Part shown: in pieces, positions 1 through 12,472 of the stretch
Layout: every line of letters begins with the position of its first letter
Position numbering within the stretch: position 1 is the first letter of the stretch
Source of the DNA: Bidens hawaiensis
Lineage: Eukaryota; Streptophyta; Magnoliopsida; Asterales; Asteraceae
Length of the DNA stretch: 64,000 bases
Direction of reading: 5' to 3'
Assembly (NCBI GenBank): GCA_021521415.1
Contig: JAIQDT010009017.1
Coordinates: 18,931-82,930, forward strand
Notes under the pieces: generated by a model
Told to the model about the DNA's origin: nothing
Databases searched by the model: none
Seen by the model: the letters and a program-made list of their open reading frames with translations, nothing else
Made by a program: the position numbers and the translations under genes

Positions 1-689
1 TTGACAAATCATACTCTCCCCCTCAACTGATGAAGCATCTACTGAAGGTGCTGGTGAAGACACAGTTTCGGTATTGTTATCTTGTTGACTAGTTGACAAC
101 GGCTGAGTGGTATCCAGTGATTCTGAAGGACAATACCCGGCACTGGTGACATATGAGAGTCAGTAGGTATATCTTTTCCTTCATCAACAGAACTTGAAAC
201 ACTGGTACCCCGAAATTTCTGTATCGACAACTGGAAACACATTAAAAGGCTTGAAAAGTTCAGTATATCAAATAGCCAGTCAGGACCAACACGAACATTA
301 GTCTCATTTTTTTCCACTATCTGCTTCGTTGACTTATTGTAAACTCTGTAGGCGGTATGACCAGCATATCAAAAAAAATAACAATCGTCAGCTTTGGCTC
401 CAAACTTTGGAGTCGATTCAAGATTCAATAGAGTACATGGACACCCAAAGGCCCAAAAATGTGCGATTGTGGGCTTGTGACCGTAAACAATATCATATGG
501 AGTTTTTATCTGATATTTGTTGATCACCACTCGATTTTGGACGTAACATGTCGTGTTAATAGCCTCTGCCCAGTAGAACAAAGGTAGCTTTAAATCATAC
601 AACATAGTTCTTGCCGCCTCGATAAGAGTTCTGCTCTTTCTTTCAGCAACTCCATTCTGTTCCGGTGTTCGAGCTAAAAAGTACTGTCG
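1..689 (-). pseudogene. Copia-1 integrase C-terminal part (cut off by LARD-1 and by window edge)
   Basis: Minus-strand Ty1/copia integrase core. The catalytic-glutamate region reads RTPEQNGVAERKSRTL (about 627-676), followed by a typical FYWAEAINTTCYVQNRV segment and the KFGAKAD motif towards the RT linker, then the HTAYRVYNKSTKQIVE-like stretch near 305-360. The reading frame is interrupted near 372. The other half of the same integrase lies at 5976-6516: if LARD-1 and one tgtcg copy are mentally removed, the sequence around FCAEKG joins RQYFLARTPEQNG. Reverse transcriptase would lie left of the window. Confidence 0.88.
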
Positions 690-1744
690 TGTAACACCCC
701 GGCTAAAGCGGAATACGCCCGAGTGTGACGTACAGATTGCCCAAAACACATGCGACACTATTAAGTGATAATATTATCATTAATTAATTCAAATATCAAG
801 TACACAAGTTTGTAACAAGAAATACAAGGAAATACAAGAACATTTAACATCTTGACCATTTATTAATATAACCTAAGTACTAATGTCTTTTTCACGGAAA
901 CTTCTTCTAAATAAGGTACATGTAGCATATATATAAAATAAAGGTCAACAATATGAATAGTTGGTGAGTTCACACAAGTTTTGATATAAGTACATAAAAA
1001 TCTACAATTCCATGAACAAGTGTAAATGAGCAAGTAATATCCTTTCCAACTGGGATTGTGCACCAACGTACTCAGATAAGCGCAAATAAGGTCCTTTCCA
1101 GTTGAGATTGTGCACCAACGTACTCGGATAATGAGGCCCTTTTCCACTCATAACAACAAATGTATTGAGCGGAAAGGGGGGCGTATGATCATACTATCTT
1201 GAAGTAATCCATGAGCAAGTAATTTGTAGCAAGTAACAAGTAAACACACAAGTCCATGTAACGAATTGTAGTTTGTAAATAATGAATAAACGAAATTGAA
1301 TTGTTGATAGGATATATATGCTACCCCCAAAATATGTAAAAGCGTTAAAAAGGGGGTGTGAGAAACTCACCTTGAAGTTGAAGACAAACTTGAAATACAA
1401 CCGAAAGTGCATAAATGAAACCGAAGCAATTGAACGTCACAAACTAGAATTAAAAGTACCAAATTAATATTAAACTAACGTCTTATAAAAGTAGGTAAAT
1501 CGGGTTGTCGGGATTTAGAGGTGTTGAATGTACATTTTATTATAGAGTTGGATATTATAGTATTATTTTATATGTTAATGAATTTTTACAAATTAATTAT
1601 TAAATTATTCATTTAATATTAGTTTACATTACAAGAATAATATATATTTTGAATATTATAATGTGTATGGATAATTTGATGTTAACAGTATATCTTATTT
1701 TTAATAACGAACATGTTAACAAGTTTTAAAGTATACATATATAT
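690..1744 (-). repeat. LARD-1 left (3') LTR, incomplete
   Basis: Matches 3565-4615 almost base for base: the same start TGTAACACCCCGGCTAAAG, the same fasteners near 1080-1140, the same GGGGGTG...GAAACTCACC stretch near 1350. Homology stops at about 1744 inside a TA-rich run, whereas the right LTR goes on for about 1.36 kb more. The inner end of this LTR is therefore missing or replaced. Confidence 0.85.
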
Positions 1745-1759
1745 ATGATGTTAGTAACT

Positions 1760-1760
<1 letters not shown>

Positions 1761-1823
<63 letters not shown>

Positions 1824-1848
1824 TAATAGTAATAATAATAATAGTAAT
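1761..1848. repeat. AAT trinucleotide microsatellite
   Basis: An uninterrupted AAT run of about 20 units followed by interrupted units (caataatag, aatagtaat). It sits directly at the point where the left LARD-1 LTR loses homology to the right one. Confidence 0.95.
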
Positions 1849-3548
1849 AGAGGTAATAAATCATTTTTAAAGAAAACCCATTTGATTGAAAGTTAAAAAC
1901 AGCCAAGGATTTGGGTTTAAGCGCGAGGTGTTAGTAAAAGAGACAAAATGTAGGAATGTATGCAAAATAAAATATAGACAAGTTTGATGAGTTTTGTAAA
2001 GATCTAAGTATTGAAACCGGAAAATCGTGTAAGGTTGACAAAGGATGCGGGGTTAAGGTATTGCATGGCGGAAACAAGTTAGGCTTTCCAAAGTATGGCG
2101 AGTGTGCTAAGGTCACCCGAATGATGGCAGACTTGAAGCAAGTGGTCGAGCATATGATCAGGACAAATGGTTAAGTACAGGTCTTGCAGATGGGTGAGTA
2201 GAGTTGAGGTTAGGTAGGTCTTAGCAATAAGTGGTAATTGAATCTACCACAAATTGAAGTATATCAACATTTTAGGGAAATAAAGTGATGGGATTTACAC
2301 ATACTATACAAAGGGTATGTTTCAGCGTGAGATTTTTCGGTTGGGTTTAGTTTGCGTTTCTAAGAATGGTGTTGGGTTTGGATTTGAATTTACCATAGCG
2401 ATGAAGGTGGGTGCGGTCAAACGTGGGGTGATCGGGATCGCGGAAGCCATTTGCTTGATAACTTGGGTTGTTATTTTTCGGGTTGAGCACGACAACTTGG
2501 AAAACGAGAAGGCATGATACGAAACATGAAGAATTCACGTGACTTGGGACGTTAGTATGAAAACAACTAATAGATACATCAATATAAACAAGTAAAGAAA
2601 AGAAATAGCATGAAATAAATTTGAAATCAAAGTTGGAATTCCCATGAAACGTCATGAGTTTCCACCTTTTAATAAACGAAAACCTCATTAATTATTGAAT
2701 AATAATATGGAAAAGGTATTAAAGTTAACAATAAATAGTGAAATCGAATTGAAAATCGAGTGTTCATAAACCACCATAACTTTTTGAATTTTCGATTCTA
2801 AAACATAATAGTAAAATAACAAAATAATTGTTTGAAATTCGGTTATTACTTTGGAAACTTTTAATAGTTTAAACCGTAAATGAGCGTATTAATAAAGAAA
2901 ACATGTCACGAAAATTTTAAACTTAACTATTCTCGTATAAAAATGCGTAATTAAATCCAACCGAAAGTTGGGTATTCGAGTACAGACTTTCAGTTAAAAC
3001 ACATTGTAAAACATAGAGTAATGCAACCATATTCTTTTCACAAAGAGAACATGATCGCGTTTGAAAACTTAAAGTTGTGATTCATAGGGCGTTGAAAGTG
3101 GTATGCTTTGGCTTAATAGAGTTCATGCTCTTTCCTAACTCTCCAGGTAAGTAACCGGGTCCCGTGTCTGATTAGGATTTATACGCATTAATTATCCTTA
3201 GGTTTCAATAACCTTGGTGTCAAGAGTTTCGGAAAACAGGCACGTCCCCCTTATAGTTACTACATACCCGCAATAAAGAACCATCATTAAGAAGAATAAA
3301 TATCGGAACGCCACAATGAAAATCAGTAATTGAAAATGTTGGAAAAATCTTTATTTTTAGGCATAAGCCTTGGACTTGTGTGTGCTTGTGTAATTGAAGT
3401 AATTGAATCATCGGTATAATAGTAACAACTAAGTGCTTTGAACAATCACATAAGGCCCACATCATTTCTAATTATGCAACCTAAGCAATTAAGCAAATAA
3501 ACTATAACTAGCTAGAACACTACGTCTAATGTCCTATCTTATAGTTAT
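1849..3548 (-). other. LARD-1 internal region, no readable gene
   Basis: About 1.7 kb of AT-rich sequence with short ORFs only. The part next to the PBS (about 3340-3400, ggcataagcc... followed by a TGTG-rich stretch) resembles the equivalent place in LARD-2 (about 29570-29632). Long open stretches around 2316-2690 have no protein motif I recognise. I see degenerate remnants at most. Confidence 0.6.
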
Positions 3549-3561
3549 GGCTCTGATACCA
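3549..3561 (-). other. LARD-1 primer binding site
   Basis: On the minus strand the bases read TGGTATCAGAGCC, the standard plant iMet-tRNA 3'-end complement, three bases inside the LTR that starts at 3565. Confidence 0.9.
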
Positions 3562-4942
3562 GTCTGTAACACCCCGGCTAAAGTGGAATACGCCCGAATG
3601 TGACGTACAGATTACCCAAAACACATGTGACACTATTAAGTGACAATATTATCATTAATTAATTCAAATATCAAGTACACAAGTTTATAACAAGTAATAC
3701 AAGGTAATACAAGAACATTTAACATCTTGACCATTTATTAATAAAACCTAAGTACTAATGTCTTTGTCACGACAACATCTTCTAAATAAGGTACCTGTAG
3801 CATATATATAAAATAAAGGTCAACTATATGAATAGTTGGTGAGTTCACATAAGTTTTGAAATAAGTACATAAAATCTACAATTCCATAAACAAGTGTAAA
3901 TGAGCAAGTAATGTCCTTTCCAACTGGGATTGTGCACCAACGACTCAGATAAGCGCAAGTAAGGTCCTTTCCAGTTGGGATTGTGCACCAACGTACTCGG
4001 ATAATGAGGCCCTTTTCCACTCATAACAACAAATGTATTGAGCGAAAAGGGGGGCGTATGATAATACTATCTTGAAGTAATCCATGAGCAAGTAATTTGT
4101 AGCAAGTAACAAGTAAACACACAAGTCCATGTAACGAATTGTAGTTTGTAAATAATGAATAAACGAAATTGAATTGTTGATAGGATATATATGCTACCCC
4201 CAAAATATGTAAAAGCGTTAAAAAGGGGGTGCGAGAAACTCACCTTGAAGTTGAAGATAAACTTGAAATACAACCGAAAGTGCATAAATGAAACCGAAGC
4301 AATTGAACGTCACGAACTAGAATTAAAAGTACCAACTTAATATTAAACTAACGTGTTATAAAAGAAGGTAAATCGGGTTGTCGGGATTTAGAGGTGTTGA
4401 ATGTACATTTTATTATGGAGTTGGATATTATAGTATTATTTTATATGTTAATGAATTTTAACAAATTAATTATTAAATTAATCATTTAATATTAGTTTAC
4501 ATTACAAAATTAATATAAATTTTGAATATTATAATGTGTATGGATAATTTGATGTTAACGGTATATCTTATTTTTAATAACCAATATGTTAACAAGTTTT
4601 AAAGTATACATATATATAAATTAAGCTTGTCTTAAACGAACTTGACAGGTTCGAAATCTATAACGTTTATGAAGTTATGGATCTTAACGGAATTTAGCTT
4701 TAAAAATATTAGTGTTAGTGTAATATAAAGTTTAACGAAATGATAGTTATAGATATTAATCGGGTTTCTAACGAAATCTTAACGGAAACGAAAGTCGGTT
4801 TTAGTTGAAAGAATGATAAAACTAATTTGATCTATCTTAATATAATTTTATTTGATTTATATAAATTTTATTTGGTAAATTAATATTAAAAGAAAGGTTT
4901 TAAAAATAAAAAGAACAAAACAAACAAAAACTACTATGACCC

Positions 4943-5004
4943 GGGTTCGAATCCGGGTCCCCTGATTGGCATGTTAAAGGACTAACCAGTTGGACCAGAT
5001 CGTT
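4943..5004 (-). other. tRNA-like segment inside LARD-1 LTR
   Basis: Minus strand: TGGTCCAACTGG (4997-4986) fits the pol III A-box pattern. GGATTCGAACCC (4954-4943) is close to a B box, about 43 bases downstream, which is the spacing of a real tRNA. The TTCGAA core lies in a short palindrome (acccgg...ccgggt). No complete cloverleaf can be drawn, so it is tRNA-derived or tRNA-mimicking rather than a functional tRNA. Confidence 0.5.
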
Positions 5005-5585
5005 TGTTTGTTAAGATCTCAAAAACAAAAAAAATATATAAAACAGGTTACAGGATCATCTTCCTCATCAAAACCCTAGTATTTCAATTCCTTTAATCCT
5101 TTCTTGGTTTGTTCAATAATTGATAGGGGTTTTGTTAATAGGATAAAAACGATTCAAGAGCATGTATCAATTACCTGATAGTGATGAAAATCGACGATAA
5201 ACAAAGGTGGCCGGAATCGAGTCCTTGATGAACAGTTACGGGATTATTGAGAGTGTTTTAGATTAAAACAAGGCTTGTCGCAATTTCGGATGTTGGATTA
5301 GGTTCTGTTGATAGTCTCAGTTGAATCTATTAGCGTTTGAATTGTGTTATTATGATTTGATTAATATTGATGACGGGTTAGAGATTAATTAGAGTTAATT
5401 AGCGCGTTAATGGTGAAATTGATCGCGTATAAATGCTTAACGTTTGTGGAGATGTCGTTTGGTATTAAAAACGGATTGAACCTAACCATTTTGCGTTGTT
5501 TCATAGGTCGCCGGCGCCGGAATTCGGTCGCCGGACCTTCTGGCCGGAAAAACGAATGGGAACAAGGATGGCTAGACTGCTGCAG

Positions 5586-5631
5586 TGTTATTATTATTAT
5601 TATTATTGTTATTATTATTATTATATTATAT
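5586..5631. repeat. TTA microsatellite
   Basis: About 14 TTA units with a few substitutions, inside the LARD-1 right LTR. Not present in the truncated left LTR. Confidence 0.9.
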
Positions 5632-5975
5632 TTACACATTTAGCCCTTGAAGTTTCAAACAATCTTTAAAACAGAAAATTTAATGCATAATTACCATCCG
5701 AACCTTGAACTTTTGAATTGTTATATATTTGTAAATGAGTTAATATGTTTTTTGGATTATTTTCACATTATATCCGGCTAGTTGGAGCTTGATTAAAAAA
5801 TACTTTAATAATCGTAAATCATCGAGGATAATATATTACTGATCAGAAAGAAGTAAGAATAAATTGAAACGAAACTTGGGATATATATACACACACACAA
5901 TGGAAATATATAAATTTAAATATAACAAAACTGAAAACTTAAAATGGGTCAAATTTTCGGGTTTGAAAAGTAAAA

Positions 5976-6892
5976 AATGTTACATGTCGAAGCACCCCCT
6001 TTTCGGCACAAAACTAATTCAGTGTTGAGTTCTTAAATTCTGTGCTGTCATCACAACGAATACCCTTAAACTTTAAGTTGAGTTGATTCTCCATAAGCAC
6101 CATGAAGCATTTTATCAATTCTGCAGTCTCACTCTTATTTGACAAGAAAAACACCCAAGTGAAACGTGAGTAATCATCAGTAATACTAGACAATAAGAGC
6201 TGCGGGAAAGACTCAAAACGTGAACTGGACCGAACAGATCCATATGTTGCAATTGAAAAACTGATGAAATGCTATTAAATAGTTTTGGTTTTTTAGATTT
6301 ATGATTGTGTTTACCCAAAGCACAAGCCACACATTTTTCAATAGTAACAAAATCTTTGATGGGTAAACCACGAACCAAGTCGATTTTAGCAAGACGATTT
6401 AGATTTTTAATGTTTGCATGACCAAGACGATGATGCCAAAGCATGGCATTATGTTCTGACACTTTTGAAAAAAAACAGGTGATTTCATCAGGAACATTTT
6501 TGTTCATATAGATCACATAAGCATTATCTTTAGTCTGTGATCGAACAAGAGCCCAATCTTCTGGTATGATGATACCAGGTTTTAAAATTAAGCATTCCTT
6601 GTTAGTAAAATGAGCTAAAAACCTCTATCGCAAATCTGCGAGACGCTGAGCAGGCTATGCTTCAACTCAGGAACGAAATTAACATTTTCAAATTTGAGCA
6701 CACCGTTACTTACAGTACCCTTCTGTGTAATCTTCCCCTTCTCTCCTCCCGTAAAGGAAACATACCCACCGTTAAAGATTTGAATGTCGTGTAGTTGGGA
6801 GATGTCTCCTGTCATGTTCCTGGAACAACCACTATCAAAATACCAAGGTTTGAAGATATTCCTCCATAGTTGTTCTTGCATGTTGTGCGAGA
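5976..6892 (-). pseudogene. Copia-1 protease and integrase N-terminal part
   Basis: Minus strand. Protease motif WYFDSGCSRNMTG (about 6805-6845) is the D-S-G active site of copia protease. The integrase zinc-binding part follows with WHHRLGH and CVAC (HHCC type, about 6330-6450), then LQHMDLFGPV, which contains the first catalytic aspartate. Frame breaks occur at about 6600 and 6200. The rest of the core continues to 5976, where LARD-1 interrupts it. Not functional. Confidence 0.88.
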
Positions 6893-9800
6893 TCAGTTAG
6901 TTTTTGGTACCCAATCCATAGTAACACTGGGTAAACCTGATTTATCTAAACTTGTCACGGGTTGCCATGACATGTCTTCCCGATTATCTAAAATAGAATT
7001 TGATAGCTTGATTACCGTAGATTTAGGTAACCATTCATATCTTGTTTTAGAAGTTTTTTCATTTGTATGAATGGATGACTTAATCTCTGGTTTGTGAGTG
7101 AGAGACACAAATAACTTTGACTTTCAAACTTGTTTCGGTCCAGAAACCGACTTGGTTCTTGAGACTGAAGCGCAGTTTCTATCATCTTTTCGAAACGTGT
7201 TAGGCTTGGTCTGATGAGGACTAAACCTATCAGCCTTGTTTCTTTTCCAATCACCATAAAAGGGATTTTCCTTATGAACCTTGATTCCCTTTGAGGGGTA
7301 TTTCGAGGCATATACCTTTGGTAATATCCATAATATGGGACATATAGACAGTGTGGACAGTTTCTAGCAATATGACCAGAAATGCCATGATTAAAACATG
7401 TTTGACATTTTATGTTGAATTCATTTTGGTCTACTCCAGGTCTGGACCTGTTGTGTGAGCTATTTTGCTTTACTTGGCATTTGCCACCTGACTTATTGCT
7501 TGATTTATTACAATTTTGACCATTTGAACTTCCTTCTTTGACAAAGTTAGGTGATGAGTATTTATGAGAACTCTTATTTTTACCAAATTTATTCAAAGAC
7601 ACATCACCAGATTTCAATGTTTTAGAGGAATCAACCACACAATTGTCTTTGCTCTTAAAAACAGAGCCCACAAAAACATTTGAAGTCACAGAATTCAAAG
7701 CTGGTAAATTTAAAGACATATGAGAATTAATGTCTTTATTATTCAAAACAGGCAAATCATCATCTCCATTAGTCCAATGCTCGACAATTACTTCATATGC
7801 ACGTGAAGTAAACACATTAGTATCACTCACTCCTGAGGTTTATTCGGTAGCTTTTACTGAACCAGGATCATGTTTGCCATTTTCATTTGTTTTACCATAT
7901 TGCATGGTTTGAACCCTTTCTTCCTGCCCTTTCTTAAGAGGAATACTAGTGTAATTCTCGTTATATGGAGGGGCTACAACACTGTACCTTATCCCCTCAC
8001 CAGCGTTTTCTTTCCACCATAATTCATTTCGATCATGGAGTTAAAAACAGCACTAGAGCCTTTGAATTTCTAATTCAACCCTTTCAAATTTACTAGTTAA
8101 ATTGATAATCTCTAACATAGAGGCTTCCAGTTCAGTAGTTAACTCAGCAATTTTTTGTTTGGCATCTAGGTAGTGACAACATTTTATGCTAAAATCATAT
8201 TGAAGTTTAGAGAAATCCCTTTTATGTGCCTCAATTTTATCTTTGAAAGCTTTCTCATTTTTTTTAAGAGTAAAATTTTCAAATTTTATTCCTTCAATTT
8301 CTCTAAGCATGTTACTATTGTGAGATTTGTATAAATCTACTTTATGAATACAAGCTTGAGAACATAATTCAGAACTTACCTCGAATGAGCTGGAAGGGGT
8401 GAAGGCCATGAAAGAAAATTGAAGTTCCTTCACTTGTTCCTCAGCAACATTCTCTTCTTCAACAACTTCAATTCGAGCAAAGTTTGCAGTCTGATTATTG
8501 ATGCTGAGCGCGACTATCTGATCATTACAAGAGAAATTTTGAGCAGCAAAACCTCGCTCACCCTAACCGTACCTGCTGCATTTTCTCCTCTAGCATTTCC
8601 CACTAGGACCAGCGCCCTTTCTCTGTTTCCTTCCTTAGCTGGGTTATTGCACTCACGAGCAAAATGACCTGGCTCGTGACAGTTGTAGCACCTCACAGTA
8701 TCTTTGTTAAATCCCACCTTCTAATTAGCTGGCACATTCCAGTTGTTTCTGCCCATTCTCTTGATAAATTTCTTCGCGCGAAAAACTGTCATGGCGATTT
8801 TCCACGAGAAATTCATTTCCTCCACATCATCATGATGGATTTGATCCAGCTCAGCAGCTACAACTGGTTGAACCAGATCACCAGCAAGAAAGGCATTGTA
8901 TCAATTCATGAATCCTGCCATTAAGACGATGTTTTATTGAGTCTTCTTTGAGATAGAGGGAACTTGGTTTGGAGACTGACTGGAAGATGCAGCAGATGGA
9001 TGGGACTTTGCAGTTGAAGTAGTTTGTTGAGCGGGTTGAGAAAAGAACATTGGATTTGGTTGTGGTGGTGCCTGTGAGAACTAACCCCGAGCTTACTTAA
9101 ACATAGAAAAGTTATTCTGAGACTGTTACTGCGGAGTGTACAGCCCTTGAGAAGACATAAACATTGAAATGTTGTCTTGCGAGATGAGGGCATTGTTAGA
9201 AGCAACACTATAGCTGGCTGCATTGTAGAAGTTTGCATAATTTATGACATGCTGCTTGTAATCAATGTCACAAGCCTTAATGATTGCCATGACTTCTGAT
9301 AGAGTTAACCTGTTGAGATCTTTCGTCTTCTTAATCACTGCAACGTTCATATCCCATCTTTGTAGTAGAGAATTGACCACTTTATTGTTTGTCTCATACT
9401 CTCAGCAGCGGTCAGATTCATATTAGCAGATCTCATCTCAGTCACAAGAGACATAAGTCACTGCAGCTGTGTTTCCAAAGATTCTCCCAGAACATGATTA
9501 AAAATATTGAACTTCTATCGTAAGAGATCTTGAAGACTTCTCGTCATGTCCTCATTACCCTCATACACCTCAATCAGGGCTTCCCACAATGCCTTAGCAT
9601 ACTGTAATTCTCTAAATCCCAAGGCAATTTCGGGTGAAAGTGTCATAGTTAAAGTGGCAAGTGCCTTGGCGTCCTCTTTAACCTTTTCAAAGTCTGCATT
9701 GTCATATAGTTCAACGGGCTTCACATCTATTTCTTCAGAGTTTTAACGTTGATAAGTGATAACTTGAGGTCCTCGAACAATACTTCTCCAAATCTTGGCA

Positions 9801-9952
9801 TCTTTCATCTTCACATACTTTTCAAATCTAAACTTCCACTCGGCAAACCCCTCATGAGACAACAAACGTGTTACACGAGTAGCAGTTCCCATTATGGATT
9901 CCAGTTCTTGATGCAATGCAACATTTGATGAACTATTAGCTACTTGGTCCAT
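6893..9952 (-). pseudogene. Copia-1 gag (long, SIRE-type), broken
   Basis: Minus strand. The start MDQVANSSSN at 9952 leads into the gag N-terminal domain (FAEWKFRFEKYVKMKDAKIW). Next come a middle part with ALGFRELQYAKALWEAL, a CCHC zinc knuckle CYNCHEPGHFARECNN (about 8645-8690), a Leu/Glu/Lys-rich coiled coil (8053-8433), and a second knuckle CQTCFNHGISGHIARNC (about 7370-7425). It ends DWVPKTN-stop at 6893. This order matches copia-2 gag (53517-56195). At least five frameshifts or stops split it. The gag stop lies 11 bases before the Met of the protease ORF. Confidence 0.85.
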
Positions 9953-10050
9953 CTTGGATAAACAATTAATAATCTGCTCCAGTATTTAATTCCAAACAGT
10001 ATTTCAGTTATCCTAAAGCCCAACAAGATCAGGCCCATATGCACTGTAGT

Positions 10051-10243
10051 GACCGAGAATAGTAATTTTTAACCGAGAACACTATTAGTTGACCGAGAAC
10101 ACTACTGGTCGACCGAGAACTCTCAAAATTCAGCAGAGAACACCAATAATTGTTCGAAAAACGATCAAAAACCACCTAAAATACTTGAATTTAGCTGAGA
10201 ACACACAAATTTCACCGAGAACGAGCAGAATTCAGTGAGAACG
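10051..10243 (-). repeat. Iterated GTTCTCGGTC-type motif in copia-1 leader
   Basis: Eight copies of gaccgagaac or close variants (10051, 10071, 10091, 10111, 10131, 10194, 10213 and 10232). The first five are 20 bases apart and the rest wider. They lie between gag start and PBS, that is, in the 5' untranslated leader of the minus-strand RNA. Copia-2 has a different iterated motif at the same place. Confidence 0.85.
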
Positions 10244-10517
10244 ACCGGGTTATGGCCGAAAACGATGAAAATTTCCTGATAACTTCCAAGAATCCCAAAG
10301 AAGCTTTGACCAGATAACTTTGGTAACAAGTCAAATCCCGAAATCTCTAGGATTTGAATTTTAACCAAAATTGAGTCAATCTTCAATCCAATAAAACCTC
10401 TATCCTTCTCTAATGAAAGTATCACCAGAAAAATAACCGATGCAGCCACAAAAACAACTAGAATACTACAATACTTGAATCTATGATATCACAACCGAGC
10501 CTAGAATAGGTCAATAG

Positions 10518-10529
10518 GCTTTAATACCA
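10518..10529 (-). other. Copia-1 primer binding site
   Basis: Minus strand TGGTATTAAAGC, a two-base variant of the iMet-tRNA complement, two bases inside the LTR that begins at 10532. Confidence 0.8.
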
Positions 10530-10712
10530 ATTGTAAGTCCTTAGAACGGATCTTTTAGTGTGATATCACACAATCTTGTGATTATGCGACAACTAACATA
10601 AGATGATTTAAGATTATGAAAACAAACACACTATGAACACAAAGAATATGCTTCAAAACACGCGTATATTAAACGTCAAGTGCTTATGCACAACTGGTTA
10701 CACAAACACACC

Positions 10713-12472
10713 TGATGTGTGTATAATGATGCTCTCACAACTAAGCTTTAAATTTATTAAACGAAAATCCTAAAGAAACCACACAAAACCGGCAAGTGTA
10801 CCGATCACTAATAGTATAGCACTAAGGAAGTCCGAGTATCGAACACAAGGACACTTGAAAACATTAATGATACTTAACCCTAACCAAGACTCACCTAAGA
10901 ATATTTAAATGATTTTTAATATAATTAACTACTTAACCAAACTTAATTTAACTAAATTAATTAACTAGAGTTAACTTAACTTAACTAAACTCTTAACAAA
11001 ACTTGAAAACTTGACTGCAATCGGAGAAAACGTCTACCTAGGTAAGAATCATATTGAAGGAATAATGAGCTAATGGATTGAGAATCTCACGACACCGGTT
11101 CCAAAGGATGACACAACTAAGGTTCACTCAAGAAAGCTAGATCACCTCTCAGTCTCACTAACAAACTCTAACTTACACTTAGTTGATTTTATGAACAAAC
11201 CGGGAAACGAATTGTTAAAGTGCTCTAATGTCGACTCTCCTCTCGGTCTCACCGACACAATACCCTAATGGAGACGAATACTATGCAACCAAGGATAGAG
11301 GAACAATTTAGTTTAACTTAAACTAGATCAACTAATCGCTCAAAAACCCAAACCTGACAAGAACCGAACCCACTCTCGCGCGGTCCTAATCCTAACAAGT
11401 AAAAGCTATGAGACGACCTTACTTCCTATCACCACTCGGTCTCTAAGAAGGTGTTCACCCGCTGATGATATTCAATTAATACACTCACTTAAACCCTACG
11501 GTTAATCACCCAGAAAACAAACCCTAAACACAAAGTAAAGAGTTCTAACAAGCAACAATCAATCAAAACTTATTCAATTAATCAAAGCAAGAGGTATATG
11601 AGTATAATTAATAAATTCACAGCCACTAAACACAACCTAATTCAATGTTAAACCAAACTTTTCATTAAAAATTCAAGTCATGATAATCAACAATCCATAT
11701 TACTCATTAAAACCTAACAATAATCATCTAACCTAGGTAGAACTAAGAAGATTAGCCACTCATGATTTTTGGACAGCAGGTATACATCAATGTAAACACC
11801 ATATTAATCATCAAAAACATCATTAAAATCATTCAACAATCTATGATAATCAATAACAACTCAAACCCTAACTCAATTGCAAAATAAATCGACTTTAAAG
11901 TTCAAAATCAAAGAGTTATGAATAGTAACAAGAACACAAGGTTTATGAATATTATACTCAAGATTTGGGCTGAGTTTTATGATCAAAATTAATCCCTAGC
12001 TGCTGTCCAAAGTCTCCTTTGGTCTCTTTTTTCTTCACTTGGTCACTCAAGAAACAAAAACGACTTTCTTTTAACCCTAGAAGATGTCGAACGGAAGTTT
12101 TATGACTGGTTGCTGCCGATTTCGGGATTTAGGGGCTGTTAGGGTTATTTTTTTCCTAGTTGGCTGCTGATTTCGGGATTGATGGCTGTTGGGGTTCTTA
12201 TTTTCTTCAATTGACTTAATATATTATGCATAAAAGGCTTGGATCTTGTGGGCTTGGGTCGGGCCTTGAGTTGTAGTATTCTAAATTGATCAGAAAGGCC
12301 CCTAGATTCTTCAAACTTTACTCTTTTCTCCATTAAAACTAATAACCTACAATTAATATTCAATCTTTGTAAGATCATGCAAAAACCATCCTTAACTCTT
12401 ATTTATTAAACTAAAAAGCTATTAAATCATGATAAAACGATAAGGAAAGTAAGTGTGTTTTACAACACATCA
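10713..12472 (-). repeat. Array LTR 1
   Basis: 1760 bp, TGATGTGTGT...ACACATCA. Contains near 12110-12210 a duplicated gctgctgatttcggg-like unit. Differs from LTRs 2 and 3 at several shared positions (for example ctcacaacta versus ctcaaaacta just inside the start). Confidence 0.9.

Larger units (their letters stand above)
690..5975 (-). mobile_element. LARD-1: non-autonomous LTR retrotransposon nested in copia-1 integrase
   Basis: The two ends read TGTAACACC... and ...TGTTACA on the plus strand, flanked by tgtcg at 685-689 and 5976-5980, so the target duplication is perfect. A tRNA-iMet-type PBS (minus strand TGGTATCAGAGCC) lies directly left of the LTR at 3565, which makes the right LTR the 5' LTR and the element minus-oriented. 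No gag or pol motif is readable in the about 1.8 kb interior, so it must rely on proteins from another element. LTR landmarks shared with the Tekay-like element at 62-64 kb point to a chromovirus as the helper (inference). Confidence 0.88.
3565..5975 (-). repeat. LARD-1 right (5') LTR, full length 2411 bp
   Basis: Starts TGTAACACC at 3565 and ends TGTTACA at 5975 on the plus strand. It holds a tRNA-like segment (4943-5004), a TTA microsatellite (5586-5631) and a small GC-rich patch near 5508-5545 (gtcgccggcgccgg). It is followed at once by tgtcg and then by copia-1 integrase sequence. Confidence 0.88.

Noticed and set aside
4943..5004. A functional tRNA gene in LARD-1.
   Set aside because: A and B boxes are present but no full cloverleaf or acceptor stem can be drawn; kept only as tRNA-like.
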